Of a stretch of DNA of 19,684 bases, positions 1 to 6,754 are shown in pieces. The notes under the pieces are model-generated. The model was not told the DNA's origin. It worked only from the letters and a program-made list of their open reading frames with translations, and searched no databases. Positions within the stretch are counted from its first letter, which is position 1. Every line of letters starts with the position of its first letter. A program made the position numbers and the translations under genes. Origin of the DNA: Brevibacillus sp. (GTDB taxonomy: Bacteria > Bacillota > Bacilli > Brevibacillales > Brevibacillaceae). The stretch covers positions 1 through 19,684 of the forward strand of contig JARDZO010000079.1 of the NCBI GenBank assembly GCA_029240815.1, in the 5' to 3' direction.

Positions 1-10
1 TAACTCCCAT
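1..10 (-). CDS. Start of a truncated gene, probably yuiC
   Basis: Only the first three codons (Met-Gly-Val) are inside the window, reading leftward off the edge. An AAAGGA ribosome site at 19-24 sits 8 nt before the ATG, a normal Firmicute layout. It follows yuiB on the same strand. In B. subtilis the gene after yuiB is yuiC, a small protein with a 3D (three conserved Asp) domain. The identity is inferred from gene order alone, because no diagnostic residues are visible. Confidence 0.4.
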
Positions 11-32
11 GGGAAACATCCTTTGTACAAGC

Positions 33-293
33 TTAAAACATCCGATATCCTTTTTTGCGCAACGTGTGAATCGTCCAGCCGCTAGCTACTGTACCTGCCA
101 TTCCGCAGCCGAGAATGAGCGCGTCCCAAATACCAGGAACAATTTTTTGATAGACCAATGCACCCACCAGCACACCGATCGCGATTACCACCGGTAGCCA
201 GGTCGTTTTCAAAATCATGTTTAAAATAAATCCGATGCCAAATCCCAGCACGGTAAAAAGAACGATGGATACCACAAATTGAAGCAAGCTCAT
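33..293 (-). CDS. yuiB: YuiB-like small membrane protein
   Basis: An 86-residue protein with two to three hydrophobic segments (about residues 3-28, 32-50 and 55-75) and a short basic tail, so it should be an integral membrane protein. Function is unknown. Size, hydropathy and position between yuiA and the probable yuiC match B. subtilis yuiB, and the symbol rests on that synteny. A GGAGGG ribosome site precedes the ATG by about 9 nt. A terminator-like hairpin separates it from yuiA upstream, so it may have its own promoter or depend on read-through. Confidence 0.75.
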   Translation of the reverse strand: MSLLQFVVSIVLFTVLGFGIGFILNMILKTTWLPVVIAIGVLVGALVYQKIVPGIWDALILGCGMAGTVASGWTIHTLRKKGYRMF

Positions 294-401
294 CGACGTA
301 CGCCCTCCTGCCTACCCACTCACCACCGTAGATGATGAAAAAGATGGCTATATTCGTATTTTAGTGTAGCCTAAATCAGCCAGACAGGTCAATATCAGAC
401 G

Positions 402-436
402 AAAAAGCCGATGCGCTGTTCACGCAGTCGGCTTTT
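402..436 (-). terminator. Rho-independent terminator after yuiA
   Basis: Inverted repeat with outer arms AAAAGCCGA and TCGGCTTTT and an inner TGCG/CGCA extension around a 7-nt loop. Read leftward it ends in a run of five T. It lies 15 bp past the yuiA stop and before yuiB. Confidence 0.8.
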
Positions 437-450
437 GCAAGCTTTCATGA

Positions 451-594
451 TTATTTGTTAGTAGCTGTGACTGGTTCTTGTTGATGATGGGTTCCAGATC
501 CCTCACAGTTTGGACAGTTCTCCGTCCCGCCCAGGAGCAGTTGGAAATACCCTTGTCCTTCACAGTACGGGCATTGTTCTTGTTTTGATCTCAT
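451..594 (-). CDS. yuiA: YuiA-like 47-residue zinc-finger protein
   Basis: A short gene that default ORF-length cut-offs miss. The 47-residue product has two CxxCxGxG motifs (CPYCEGQG at 8-15 and CPNCEGSG at 27-34), the knuckle pattern of the DnaJ zinc-finger domain, so one Zn held by four Cys is expected. An AAAGGGGAG ribosome site lies just before the ATG. B. subtilis YuiA is also about 47 residues and neighbours yuiB. No biochemical role is known to me; zinc-dependent protein contact is a guess. It ends at a clear terminator. Confidence 0.85.
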   Translation of the reverse strand: MRSKQEQCPYCEGQGYFQLLLGGTENCPNCEGSGTHHQQEPVTATNK

Positions 595-722
595 GGTGAG
601 CTCCCCTTTCCTATCTTACATGCGGTGGAAATAATTGCATGTATTTTCTGATAATTTTGATGTGTCTTACTTTATCAGAAGAAGCACCTTTTGCACAATT
701 CAGTATTTATCTGAAAAAACAG

Positions 723-756
723 AAAAAACCGCGATGTAAGCGGAAACATCACGGTC
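723..756 (-). terminator. Terminator after the Nudix gene
   Basis: Arms ACCG-C-GATGT and ACATC-A-CGGT surround a short loop. The leftward transcript ends in six T, then a second T run, about 20 bp after the Nudix stop. Confidence 0.8.
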
Positions 757-776
757 TAGCTACTTCTTTCTCACAA

Positions 777-1253
777 TTACTTAAAGATCTTATAGGAGGT
801 GTATTGAAAGACGGGATCGATGTCGTACGTTTGGCCAGGCATGCCGCGTTCCCGTTCTGTATAGCCAGGCAGGATAATCTTCAAATAGGTGGAGGACAAC
901 GGATCCGTCAGCAATTCATGGATCGGCATAAAACGCGTCTCTGCGATTTCTCCCTCCTGGGGCCTTGGTTCACCCTTGACGTAATCCATCCAAAAGACGA
1001 CCATGTTGTCGCTGATGGATTCCCGGATGACGCCAGAGCGGATGCCTGCTACCTGGCGCACCACGGCTTCCACTCCCGTTTCCTCCAGTACTTCCCGAAT
1101 CGCTGCTTCATCCACCGTTTCACCCTCTTGGACAAAGCCCGCTGGAAACGACCACTGTCCTTTCAACCCGCTGTACGCTTTTTTGACCACGAGCGCCTCT
1201 TCCCCGCGGATGACGATTCCGCAGGCGCCCAGCCATACTTTCCCTTCTCGCAC
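777..1253 (-). CDS. Nudix hydrolase
   Basis: A 158-residue protein with a complete Nudix box at residues 39-61, in the canonical form G-x5-E-x7-REUxEExGU: G39, E45, then REVLEETGV at 53-61. E54, E57 and E58 are the expected Mg2+-binding and catalytic positions. The family cleaves nucleoside diphosphates linked to another group; the substrate cannot be told from sequence. The likely start is GTG at 1253, with a GAAGGGA ribosome site about 8 nt upstream. The nearby ATG upstream is out of frame. It lies downstream of the NDH-2 group but behind a hairpin at 1331-1354, so it is probably transcribed separately. Confidence 0.9.
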   Translation of the reverse strand: MREGKVWLGACGIVIRGEEALVVKKAYSGLKGQWSFPAGFVQEGETVDEAAIREVLEETGVEAVVRQVAGIRSGVIRESISDNMVVFWMDYVKGEPRPQEGEIAETRFMPIHELLTDPLSSTYLKIILPGYTERERGMPGQTYDIDPVFQYTSYKIFK

Positions 1254-1330
1254 ACGTATCGCTTCCCTTCTTGTCCCATGCTGTGCTTTGAGTATACCAC
1301 CAAATTTGGAACCCCCGGCATAATCACCAA

Positions 1331-1354
1331 CCCCCCGGCTTATTCACCGGGGGG
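1331..1354 (-). terminator. GC-rich hairpin after the NDH-2 operon
   Basis: Perfect 8-bp stem (CCCCCCGG/CCGGGGGG) with an 8-nt loop, 7 bp past the stop of the 83-residue gene. The T tract on the leftward strand is weak (TTGGTGATTAT), so it may terminate partially or protect the 3' end. Confidence 0.6.
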
Positions 1355-1361
1355 CCAAAAG

Positions 1362-1613
1362 TTACTCGTCATCGTCATCCAATAGTCCGTTATCAATCAT
1401 GTACCGGAGATTTTCCCGATCCCGCTCCCGTCCTTTTTCCTTGAGACGGTCGATGGCAGGTAGGATCAGAATATCCACTTCATGCTGTACATGCCAGGCC
1501 AGGTCGTGACGCCCCTGCTCTTCCAGATAGGCTCCCACTTCCATCATGGCATTGTAGCGGTCCATTTCTTCACGGGTCATCAACCCTCTGACCTGAATAC
1601 TTGCGTGGCGCAT
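1362..1613 (-). CDS. Conserved small acidic-tailed protein coupled to NDH-2
   Basis: An 83-residue protein that I do not recognise. It is mostly charged helix, with a Met-rich segment near 12-28 (MTREEMDRYNAMMEVG), a His-containing stretch around 35-46, and an acidic end (LLDDDDE). No transmembrane segment or signal peptide. Its ATG lies 3 nt past the NDH-2 stop, so translation is probably coupled, and only a weak purine stretch precedes it. An alternative ATG at residue 12 has AGAGGG close by. The tight link suggests an accessory or regulatory partner of the dehydrogenase, by context only. Confidence 0.7.
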   Translation of the reverse strand: MRHASIQVRGLMTREEMDRYNAMMEVGAYLEEQGRHDLAWHVQHEVDILILPAIDRLKEKGRERDRENLRYMIDNGLLDDDDE

Positions 1614-1616
1614 TGC

Positions 1617-2807
1617 TTACAGCTTTACTTTCTTCAGGGCAAGACCGACGCCACCGATTTTATACAAATAACGCAGATCGCTCGCCTTTTTCATCATCGC
1701 TGCTGTGCTGCCGAACAGCTTTTTCGATCCGACCTGACCGATGCCTTCCCCTTTGCCGAGGGAAGCGAGTGTACCTTGGAGATGTGGCGTAAACTTTTGG
1801 GTGAGTTCTCCGCGAATCATAGCAGCGAGGTTTTCGCCGAGTGTTTCGCCTTCTTGTACCGCTATTTGAGCCGTCGGTGGGTACGGACGACCTTCCTCAT
1901 TAAAGATCAGAGCGCAATCCCCGACCACAAAGACGTTCTCATGGCCTGGTGCACGAAGGTATTCGTCTACCTTGACGCGACCGCGCATGACTTCGAAGCC
2001 TGCCTTTTCTACGATGCTGTTGCCGCGTACACCCGCTGCCCAGATCACCGTCTTGGACTTGATCTCTTCTCCGTTTGCCAACAAGACGCCATCGGGAGTG
2101 CATTGCTTGATCGGAGTCGCGATCTTGAACTCAATCCCCTTCTTGCCCAGTACGTCCATCGCGTAGTTGACCAATTCTGGATCAAAGCCTGGCAAAGCCG
2201 TCGGAGCCGCTTCGATGCAGTATACTTTCACCTGGCTCGGATCGACGTCGAATTCCTCACACAGCTCAGGCAGACGGTCGCCCAGCTCTCCGCAGAACTC
2301 GATACCGGTAAAACCTGCACCACCGACCACGAACGTGACGTAGTCCGTGCGATCCGGTTCGTTTTTGAACTTCGAGAACATGTACTGAATATGCTCGCGA
2401 ATATTGCGCACCGCATTGATGCTGCGAATGCTGAACGCGTGCTCCTTTAACCCTTCGATGCCGAAAGTTTCCGGCTCGCTGCCCAGACCGATCACGAGGT
2501 AATCATAAGAGAGTACCTCTCCGCCCTCCAATGTGACCGTTTGCTCCTCAGACTGGATGGACAGCACCGTCCCTTTGACAAAATTCACTTTATCCTTGTT
2601 AATGATCCGGTCCAGATCTACGCGCGCATGGTCGGCAGACGCCGTTCCCGCCGCGGGCTCATGGAGCCAGGTCGTGATGTAGTGGTAATTATGCTTGTTG
2701 ATCAGGGTCACTTCTGCTTCGTTATAATTGAGCTTTTTCTGCAGTTGCAACGTGGTGAGCAGGCCTCCGTAGCCGGCGCCTAGGATGAGGATTTTGGGTG
2801 TGCTCAT
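1617..2807 (-). CDS. yumB: Type II NADH dehydrogenase (NDH-2)
   Basis: A 396-residue flavoprotein that passes electrons from NADH to quinone without proton pumping, at the inner face of the membrane. The N-terminal FAD dinucleotide motif is GAGYGG at 10-15. A second GxGxxG motif (GGAGFTGIEF) marks NADH binding mid-protein. The FAD-contacting VFVVGDCA and quinone-site AQIAVQ motifs follow near the C-terminus. The ATG at 2807 is chosen over the one 18 nt upstream because GGAGGGG lies 5 nt before it. Gene order (yuiA, yuiB, divergent yumC) matches B. subtilis yumB. The promoter region carries Rex-like sites, as known for B. subtilis ndh. The gene is followed immediately by the 83-residue gene. 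Confidence 0.93.
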   Translation of the reverse strand: MSTPKILILGAGYGGLLTTLQLQKKLNYNEAEVTLINKHNYHYITTWLHEPAAGTASADHARVDLDRIINKDKVNFVKGTVLSIQSEEQTVTLEGGEVLSYDYLVIGLGSEPETFGIEGLKEHAFSIRSINAVRNIREHIQYMFSKFKNEPDRTDYVTFVVGGAGFTGIEFCGELGDRLPELCEEFDVDPSQVKVYCIEAAPTALPGFDPELVNYAMDVLGKKGIEFKIATPIKQCTPDGVLLANGEEIKSKTVIWAAGVRGNSIVEKAGFEVMRGRVKVDEYLRAPGHENVFVVGDCALIFNEEGRPYPPTAQIAVQEGETLGENLAAMIRGELTQKFTPHLQGTLASLGKGEGIGQVGSKKLFGSTAAMMKKASDLRYLYKIGGVGLALKKVKL

Positions 2808-2832
2808 GATATCCCCTCCATTCATCAGGATA

Positions 2833-2862
2833 ATTGTAAAGGAAGTTTGTGCGAAATTTCAC
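2833..2862 (-). promoter_or_regulatory. Candidate promoter P1 of yumB
   Basis: Leftward -10 TACAAT (2838-2833) and -35 GTGAAA (2862-2857) with an 18-nt spacer. The implied leader is short but contains the ribosome site. The -35 overlaps the Rex-like site at 2847-2864. The -35 is a weak match. Confidence 0.45.
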
Positions 2863-2864
2863 GT
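2847..2864. promoter_or_regulatory. Rex-like operator, proximal
   Basis: TTGTGCGAAATTTCACGT compared with the Rex consensus TTGTGAA-N4-TTCACAA: 10 of 14 specified bases match with exact N4 spacing. It overlaps the -35 of the yumB promoter, the expected place for a repressor that senses the NADH/NAD+ ratio. Confidence 0.5.
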
Positions 2865-2941
2865 GGTACAAAATAAGATGCCCCAAACCCGAATGCGTGT
2901 CGTCTCGGATTGATTGCTCTGATAGGAGAAACAATTCCAAC

Positions 2942-2959
2942 CTGTGAAAAAATGCACAA
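2942..2959. promoter_or_regulatory. Rex-like operator, distal
   Basis: CTGTGAAAAAATGCACAA matches the Rex consensus TTGTGAA-N4-TTCACAA at 12 of 14 specified bases with exact spacing. It overlaps a possible second leftward -35 (TTCACA, with TATCAG 18 nt further) for yumB and lies about 130 bp before the yumC -10. Confidence 0.6.
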
Positions 2960-3065
2960 AGCTAGAAGAAAATGTGGCAATTTCTTTACAGTCACCATCA
3001 TATTATCCAGTGCCGATCTGATTTGCAAGGTTTTTTTGCCTATCCGACAGAATTTTCTCTGCTTT

Positions 3066-3092
3066 TTTTCAATTGGAAGTTTACGGTATAAT
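3066..3092 (+). promoter_or_regulatory. Candidate promoter of yumC
   Basis: Perfect -10 TATAAT at 3087-3092. The best -35 is TTTTCA at 3066-3071 with a short 15-nt spacer. The leader to the TTG start is about 35 nt and includes GGAGGTG. Confidence 0.6.
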
Positions 3093-3134
3093 GATGGGTG
3101 TGTTCGGTTCAGATTATTTCGGAGGTGCTTTGGA

Positions 3135-4145
3135 TTGAATTTTCTGCAAAAGGACGAGCAAATCTACGACATCACAATCATTGGAGGCGGCCCTGCCGGC
3201 TTGTTTACCGCATTTTACGGTGGCATGCGTCAGGCGAGTGTAAAGATTATTGAGAGCATGCCCCAGCTTGGCGGGCAATTGTCTGCTCTTTATCCGGAAA
3301 AATACATATACGATGTAGCCGGATTTCCCAAGGTTTTGGCTCAAGACCTGATCAATAATCTGAAAGATCAGATTTCACGTTTCCAACAATCTGTATGCCT
3401 TGAGGAAAAAGTGGAAAACGTCGTGAAAAAAGCGGACGAGGTGTTTGAAATCACGACAGACAAAGGTACTCATTTCTCCAAGGCCGTGATTATTACGGCG
3501 GGTGTAGGTGCTTTTGAACCCCGCAGGCTGGAACATCCAGATGCCGTCAAATACGAAAAATCCAATCTGCACTATTTTGTTACTGACCTGAATTCTTTCA
3601 AGGGCCAACGCGTTGCCGTCATCGGCGGGGGCGATTCTGCCCTAGACTGGTCCCTGATGCTCGAACCGATCGCAAAAGAAGTCCACCTCATCCATCGTAG
3701 AGATAAATTCCGCGCCCATGAACACAGTGTCGAAATGCTGATGTCGTCAAAAGTCAAGGTCACCACCCCTTTTGAGGTTGCTGCCTTGCATGGTACCGAA
3801 AAAATTGAACGTCTCACCCTTTCCAACTGCACCACCAAGGAAGAGTATGATCTGGAAGTGGATGCAGTGATCGTGAATTTTGGTTTTATTTCTTCGCTTG
3901 GCCCAATCAAAAACTGGGGGTTGGAGCTGGAGAAGGGCTCTATCGTGGTGAACAGCAAAATGGAGTCGAACATCCCGGGTATCTTCGCTGCAGGCGACAT
4001 CGCGACGTACCCAGGCAAGGTGAAGCTGATCGCTGTCGGCTTTGGGGAAGCACCTACTGCTGTGAACAATGCGGTTGGTTACTTCAACCCTGATGCGAAG
4101 CTGCAGCCTGGGCATTCTTCTAGTATGGATAATTTTAAATCTTAA
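3135..4145 (+). CDS. yumC: Ferredoxin--NADP+ reductase, thioredoxin-reductase-like type
   Basis: A 336-residue flavoprotein that moves electrons between NADPH and ferredoxin or flavodoxin. FAD motif GGGPAG lies at 17-22 and NADPH motif GGGDSALDW mid-protein. The C-terminal FAD contact is [12 protein letters not shown], followed by the [12 protein letters not shown] segment typical of this FNR subtype. No CxxC redox pair of true thioredoxin reductase is present. The start is TTG at 3135, with GGAGGTG 7 nt upstream; upstream ATGs in the same frame lie before the promoter. It diverges from yumB across a region with Rex-like sites and ends at a strong terminator. Length and synteny agree with B. 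subtilis YumC (about 332 residues). Confidence 0.95.
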   Translation: MNFLQKDEQIYDITIIGGGPAGLFTAFYGGMRQASVKIIESMPQLGGQLSALYPEKYIYDVAGFPKVLAQDLINNLKDQISRFQQSVCLEEKVENVVKKADEVFEITTDKGTHFSKAVIITAGVGAFEPRRLEHPDAVKYEKSNLHYFVTDLNSFKGQRVAVIGGGDSALDWSLMLEPIAKEVHLIHRRDKFRAHEHSVEMLMSSKVKVTTPFEVAALHGTEKIERLTLSNCTTKEEYDLEVDAVIVNFGFISSLGPIKNWGLELEKGSIVVNSKMESNIPGIFAAGDIATYPGKVKLIAVGFGEAPTAVNNAVGYFNPDAKLQPGHSSSMDNFKS

Positions 4146-4161
4146 CGTATTTGCGGTGTTG

Positions 4162-4193
4162 AAAGCGCGGAGGATATTCTTCGCGCTTTTTTT
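4162..4193 (+). terminator. Terminator after yumC
   Basis: Stem AAAGCGCG/CGCGCTTT with a 12-nt loop followed by a T run, 17 bp after the yumC stop. Confidence 0.85.
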
Positions 4194-4217
4194 GTTGCTG
4201 TCGTTCGATGCTGTTGC

Positions 4218-4248
4218 GGAGGGGCGGAAAAAGGAGAAAACGCTCCAG
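4218..4248 (+). repeat. Dispersed purine-rich repeat, copy 1
   Basis: This 31-bp purine-rich stretch matches 18966-18996 at 28 of 31 positions, with a weaker match continuing about 30 bp downstream (AGGGGCACTTGC against AGGGACACTGC). It lies in the leader of the zinc-ribbon gene. Origin and role are unknown. Confidence 0.6.
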
Positions 4249-4263
4249 GTTAGTAGGGGCACT

Positions 4264-4320
4264 TGCGCTGGGGTCATCCCTGTTCAACTCTCTCTGTATA
4301 CTCCCCCTTCTTCCAGCGCA
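4264..4320 (+). other. Inverted repeat in the leader of the zinc-ribbon gene
   Basis: Perfect 8-bp arms TGCGCTGG (4264-4271) and CCAGCGCA (4313-4320) with a 41-nt loop. It lies directly after repeat copy 1 and 42 bp before the start codon. It could be a leader structure or the edge of a repeat element. Confidence 0.4.
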
Positions 4321-4362
4321 CAGTAGAACTGACACCCAGAACGTCTCTTCTAGGAGGATTTC

Positions 4363-4647
4363 ATGGACCATCTTTGCCCGGTTTGCAATGGTTTGGTTTC
4401 CTTGGAGCAAGCTTGCTCTCGCTGTGGGAATCGCTTGGAGGACGGGGGGCGGTTGTACGATTATTACGGGGACTACAGTCCGTATCGGGAGATTGATGAT
4501 GCGAAAATGGATAACGGCTTTCCTGATCGGGCGCAACATCAATGTCTGCATACGGGCTGGTGTCCACAGTGCCGCGTAGAACAGACAGTTAGCGTCCGAG
4601 AATGGACTTCCAGCATGCTGAACGCACAAAAGGACGCGTACAAATGA
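4363..4647 (+). CDS. Small double zinc-ribbon protein
   Basis: A 94-residue cytosolic protein with two metal-site clusters: C5-x2-C8 with C18-x2-C21, then C61, H63 and C67-x2-C70. The segment between is acidic and Tyr-rich (LYDYYGDYSPYREIDD). This resembles an uncharacterised zinc-ribbon family of Bacillales; I cannot assign a symbol or function. A perfect AGGAGG lies 6 nt before the ATG. The gene is preceded by a purine-rich repeat and an inverted repeat. Its stop codon lies in the loop of its own terminator, so the last codons form one arm of the hairpin. Confidence 0.8.
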   Translation: MDHLCPVCNGLVSLEQACSRCGNRLEDGGRLYDYYGDYSPYREIDDAKMDNGFPDRAQHQCLHTGWCPQCRVEQTVSVREWTSSMLNAQKDAYK

Positions 4648-4659
4648 CACGTCCTTTTT
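4628..4659. terminator. Bidirectional terminator overlapping a stop codon
   Basis: Perfect 9-bp stem AAAAGGACG/CGTCCTTTT with a 13-nt loop. T runs exist on both strands, so it can serve both the zinc-ribbon gene (rightward) and the exported helical protein gene (leftward). The zinc-ribbon TGA at 4645-4647 is in the loop. Confidence 0.85.
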
Positions 4660-4667
4660 CAACCTGA

Positions 4668-5276
4668 TTATTTTTTCTTCTCGGCCAGCTTTTTGGACAG
4701 CCGTTCATTCTTTGCCTTCATTTGCTCGAGGAGTTTGGGCAGGACGGTTTTGATCTTGGCAGCATCACCAGAAGCGATCGCAGCGTCGAACTCTTCATGC
4801 GTCTGCTTGAATTTCTCCATTCGCGCCTTTCTGTCCTCGTTCTCCCCTGCCTGATCCTGACCGCCGCGATTTTTTTCCTTCCACTCCTTGTATTGCTGCT
4901 CCATTTGTTCGTTGGTGATGGCTCCGCTTTTCACCTGTTCCCTCAGCTTCGCTCTCATCTGACTTTTTTCTTCACTGACGGTTTCTCGTACAGCACGCAG
5001 CTGTTCGATCAGTTTTTCCCGCTCTTTGAGCACTGACTGCCATTCGCCCACCTGATTCGGTGTGTACTTTTCAGCCAAGAGGGTCATATACATTCGATGG
5101 TGAGCACTCGTATGCATAGCATACCGCATTTTAACCTGACCATTTCTGTGATCTCCATGGTCATGCGCTACCGTGTTCTCTACTGGGACCGGATTCCCTG
5201 CAGCCTGAACGCCTGCTGGAATCGCCAAGCCCATAAACATTGCAGTCGCCATCATTCCTTTTTTCCATTGCCTCAT
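4668..5276 (-). CDS. Exported His-rich, highly charged helical protein
   Basis: A 202-residue protein with a signal peptide (MRQWKK, a hydrophobic core to about residue 22, VQA-A cleavage near 25). The early mature part is His-rich (HDHGDH, then HTSAHH). The rest is long charged helix ending in a Lys-rich tail, probably coiled coil. The ATG at 5276 is chosen because AAGGAG lies 8 nt before it; the ATG 27 nt further upstream has no good site and would delay the signal peptide. The layout recalls CpxP/Spy-type periplasmic chaperones or metal-binding surface proteins, but no LTxxQ motif is seen, so function is unassigned. Confidence 0.75.
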   Translation of the reverse strand: MRQWKKGMMATAMFMGLAIPAGVQAAGNPVPVENTVAHDHGDHRNGQVKMRYAMHTSAHHRMYMTLLAEKYTPNQVGEWQSVLKEREKLIEQLRAVRETVSEEKSQMRAKLREQVKSGAITNEQMEQQYKEWKEKNRGGQDQAGENEDRKARMEKFKQTHEEFDAAIASGDAAKIKTVLPKLLEQMKAKNERLSKKLAEKKK

Positions 5277-5436
5277 GCTGTTCACTCCTTTTCCTGTCTG
5301 CACGATATCCCTTGCGTGAGAGGAAAACGGTCAGCGCTCTTTTCATAGGGGGTGGCTGTCCGCTTTCCTTTCAAAGTGTGTCCACTGAATGTGGCACGAT
5401 TGTTGAGGAATTGTGGAAAAATGTGTAAAAAATCAC

Positions 5437-5793
5437 TTACTTAAAAGGGCGCAATTCTTCCCGATCCAGTCCCAAAGTCTTCACTAATCCCATTTGCTCC
5501 AAGTCTTGCTTCGTTTTGGAAGTGCCGTGCCGATAAATGATCTGGTAAATCGAACGCAGGTTGTCATCGTACTCATCATTGTCCCGATCAGGCATGTCAG
5601 ACCATAGCGTATGACCATGCATCCACATCATGAAGTCTCCATGCACGCAATTGTTCAGTAAGTCGCGCAGCATCCCTACTTCTACATCTGTTGCTTCAAT
5701 CTCAAAATCGTACGTGGAAGAGCCTTTTTCGTCGCGGATCTCCGCAACAGTCGTTCCACTCTGCAACGTGATGTAATAACGATTTTTATCCAG
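5437..5793 (-). CDS. Conserved hypothetical protein, probable CTG start
   Basis: A 118-residue soluble acidic protein, not recognised. It opens with a beta-like segment (DKNRYYITLQSGTTVAEIRD), then an acidic middle with a Trp/Met/His patch (GDFMMWMHGHTLW) and a charged C-terminal half. The only strong ribosome site, AAGGAG at 5803-5808, lies 9 nt before a CTG in this frame. The next in-frame start, TTG at 5766, would remove nine residues that look like the first beta strand and has no ribosome site. No ATG is available. I therefore place the start at CTG 5793, with TTG 5766 as the alternative. Confidence 0.65.
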   Translation of the reverse strand: MDKNRYYITLQSGTTVAEIRDEKGSSTYDFEIEATDVEVGMLRDLLNNCVHGDFMMWMHGHTLWSDMPDRDNDEYDDNLRSIYQIIYRHGTSKTKQDLEQMGLVKTLGLDREELRPFK

Positions 5794-5992
5794 GGCAACC
5801 CTCTCCTTCGCTTAGAACTCGGCCCTGCCATGTGCGGAGCCATTGGAGGTATCATGAAAACATTCCCTCTTTACCTTTCTCCAGAAAGAGGCAAAATATG
5901 TATTTCGCGATCCGAAGAAAATTTGCCCCATGATCCAAAATCCGCTAAGCTTAAGTTCAAAAGCAGTTATTCCAAAAAGCGGGTGAGATGCA

Positions 5993-6418
5993 GTGAATGC
6001 CATCCTCGATACTTTCGTGCAAGTGGCTCAGGATTGTCCGGTAATGGTAAGCGTGGTACCTACCACCAAAAAGAACGCAAAACCTTCCATTCACATGATC
6101 CAATATGAACTGCTGTCAACCTCCCCCTACCGTTACACTTTGGAAGATCTCATTTACGAAGTGCACATTCGCCATAAGGAAATTCCAGTAGAGCAGGTAG
6201 AACAACATGGGGACAGAATACGCGCAGAGCTGTTTCAGAAAAGTCATCCGTGCATGCGGGCATCCATGCTGCCGAAAAAGTTCGGCTGGGGCGTACACTA
6301 CGATTCAGAAGGCAAGCTGGCGCTCTACGGAATGGAGACGGAGAGATACCGCGATTACGTAAAGGGAAATAGTGACGGGCCCATTCTGGTATTCGCGATG
6401 CGTAACAAACGGGCGTAA
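5993..6418 (+). CDS. DUF6157 family protein
   Basis: A 141-residue soluble protein. It has the pattern I associate with DUF6157: an N-terminal FVQVAQDCP segment, a central IQYELLSTSPYRYT, then HPCMRASMLPKKFGWG and HYDSEGKLALYGME, ending in AMRNKRA. No function is known. The start is GTG at 5993 with GGGTGAG 5 nt upstream. A strong terminator follows directly, so it is probably a one-gene unit. Confidence 0.8.
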   Translation: MNAILDTFVQVAQDCPVMVSVVPTTKKNAKPSIHMIQYELLSTSPYRYTLEDLIYEVHIRHKEIPVEQVEQHGDRIRAELFQKSHPCMRASMLPKKFGWGVHYDSEGKLALYGMETERYRDYVKGNSDGPILVFAMRNKRA

Positions 6419-6430
6419 AATCATATAAAT

Positions 6431-6487
6431 AAAGCGTGGCATGCAGGAACGTTTTCTTCTGTTCTCGCTGCCACGCTTTTTTTTTTT
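6431..6487. terminator. Strong terminator after the DUF6157 gene
   Basis: Perfect 11-bp stem AAAGCGTGGCA/TGCCACGCTTT followed by a long T run on the + strand. The leftward read also has a T-rich tail (TTTATTTATAT), so it may end the 37-residue gene too. Confidence 0.9.
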
Positions 6488-6501
6488 GCTACGCCAACTT
6501 C

Positions 6502-6615
6502 TTATTTGCCCTGCCGCAAATTGTGTCCCGTGTTTTCCCCTGTATTGGGAGGCGTACTCCGAGAACCTGCTGAAGCCTCTGTTGGTCGCTTGTCCTTGTT
6601 GTTATGCTTTGCCAT
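6502..6615 (-). CDS. 37-residue basic hydrophilic protein
   Basis: A short gene below usual length cut-offs. AGGAGGAG lies about 7 nt before ATG 6615, among the best ribosome sites in the window. The product starts MAKHNNKDKRPTEASAG, has no hydrophobic segment or Cys, and is rich in Asn, Lys, Arg, Gly, Pro and Thr, so it is probably disordered. The composition is reminiscent of minor small acid-soluble spore proteins (SspN/SspP type), but no family motif can be claimed. The overlapping 72-residue ORF in another frame lacks a ribosome site. Confidence 0.6.
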   Translation of the reverse strand: MAKHNNKDKRPTEASAGSRSTPPNTGENTGHNLRQGK

Positions 6616-6679
6616 TTAGAATCTCCTCCTGCTGCTTTTAGGATGGTACCACTGTAGTATGTCCTGCGGCAGAATGGAA

Positions 6680-6714
6680 AAACACCCTGACCCGCATTGC
6701 AGGCCAAAGTGTTT
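6680..6714 (-). terminator. Terminator after the cupredoxin gene
   Basis: Arms AAACAC/GTGTTT enclose an inner 7-bp stem with two G-T pairs (GGCCTGC/GCGGGTC). The leftward transcript continues into a T run. It lies about 40 bp past the cupredoxin stop. Confidence 0.6.
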
Positions 6715-6754
6715 GGGTGGTCGTGCTCTTCTATTCTTCAACTCTTCGTCAAAC

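Noticed and set aside
639..1385. A 248-codon + frame opposite the Nudix gene
   Set aside because: The Nudix box on the minus strand is complete; the + frame also runs through two terminator hairpins.
1482..2450. A 322-codon + strand frame opposite the NDH-2 gene
   Set aside because: The minus strand encodes a complete NDH-2 with all motifs. The + frame has no ribosome site or family pattern and is a shadow.
4135..4662. A 175-codon minus frame across the zinc-ribbon gene
   Set aside because: It crosses the yumC terminator and the bidirectional terminator, and opposes a gene with clear Cys motifs.
5853..6108. An 85-codon + frame beginning after GGAGG, before the DUF6157 gene
   Set aside because: The ribosome-like site is good, but the frame overlaps the first 116 bp of the DUF6157 gene and its product is basic with no recognisable pattern. 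A leader peptide remains possible but unsupported.
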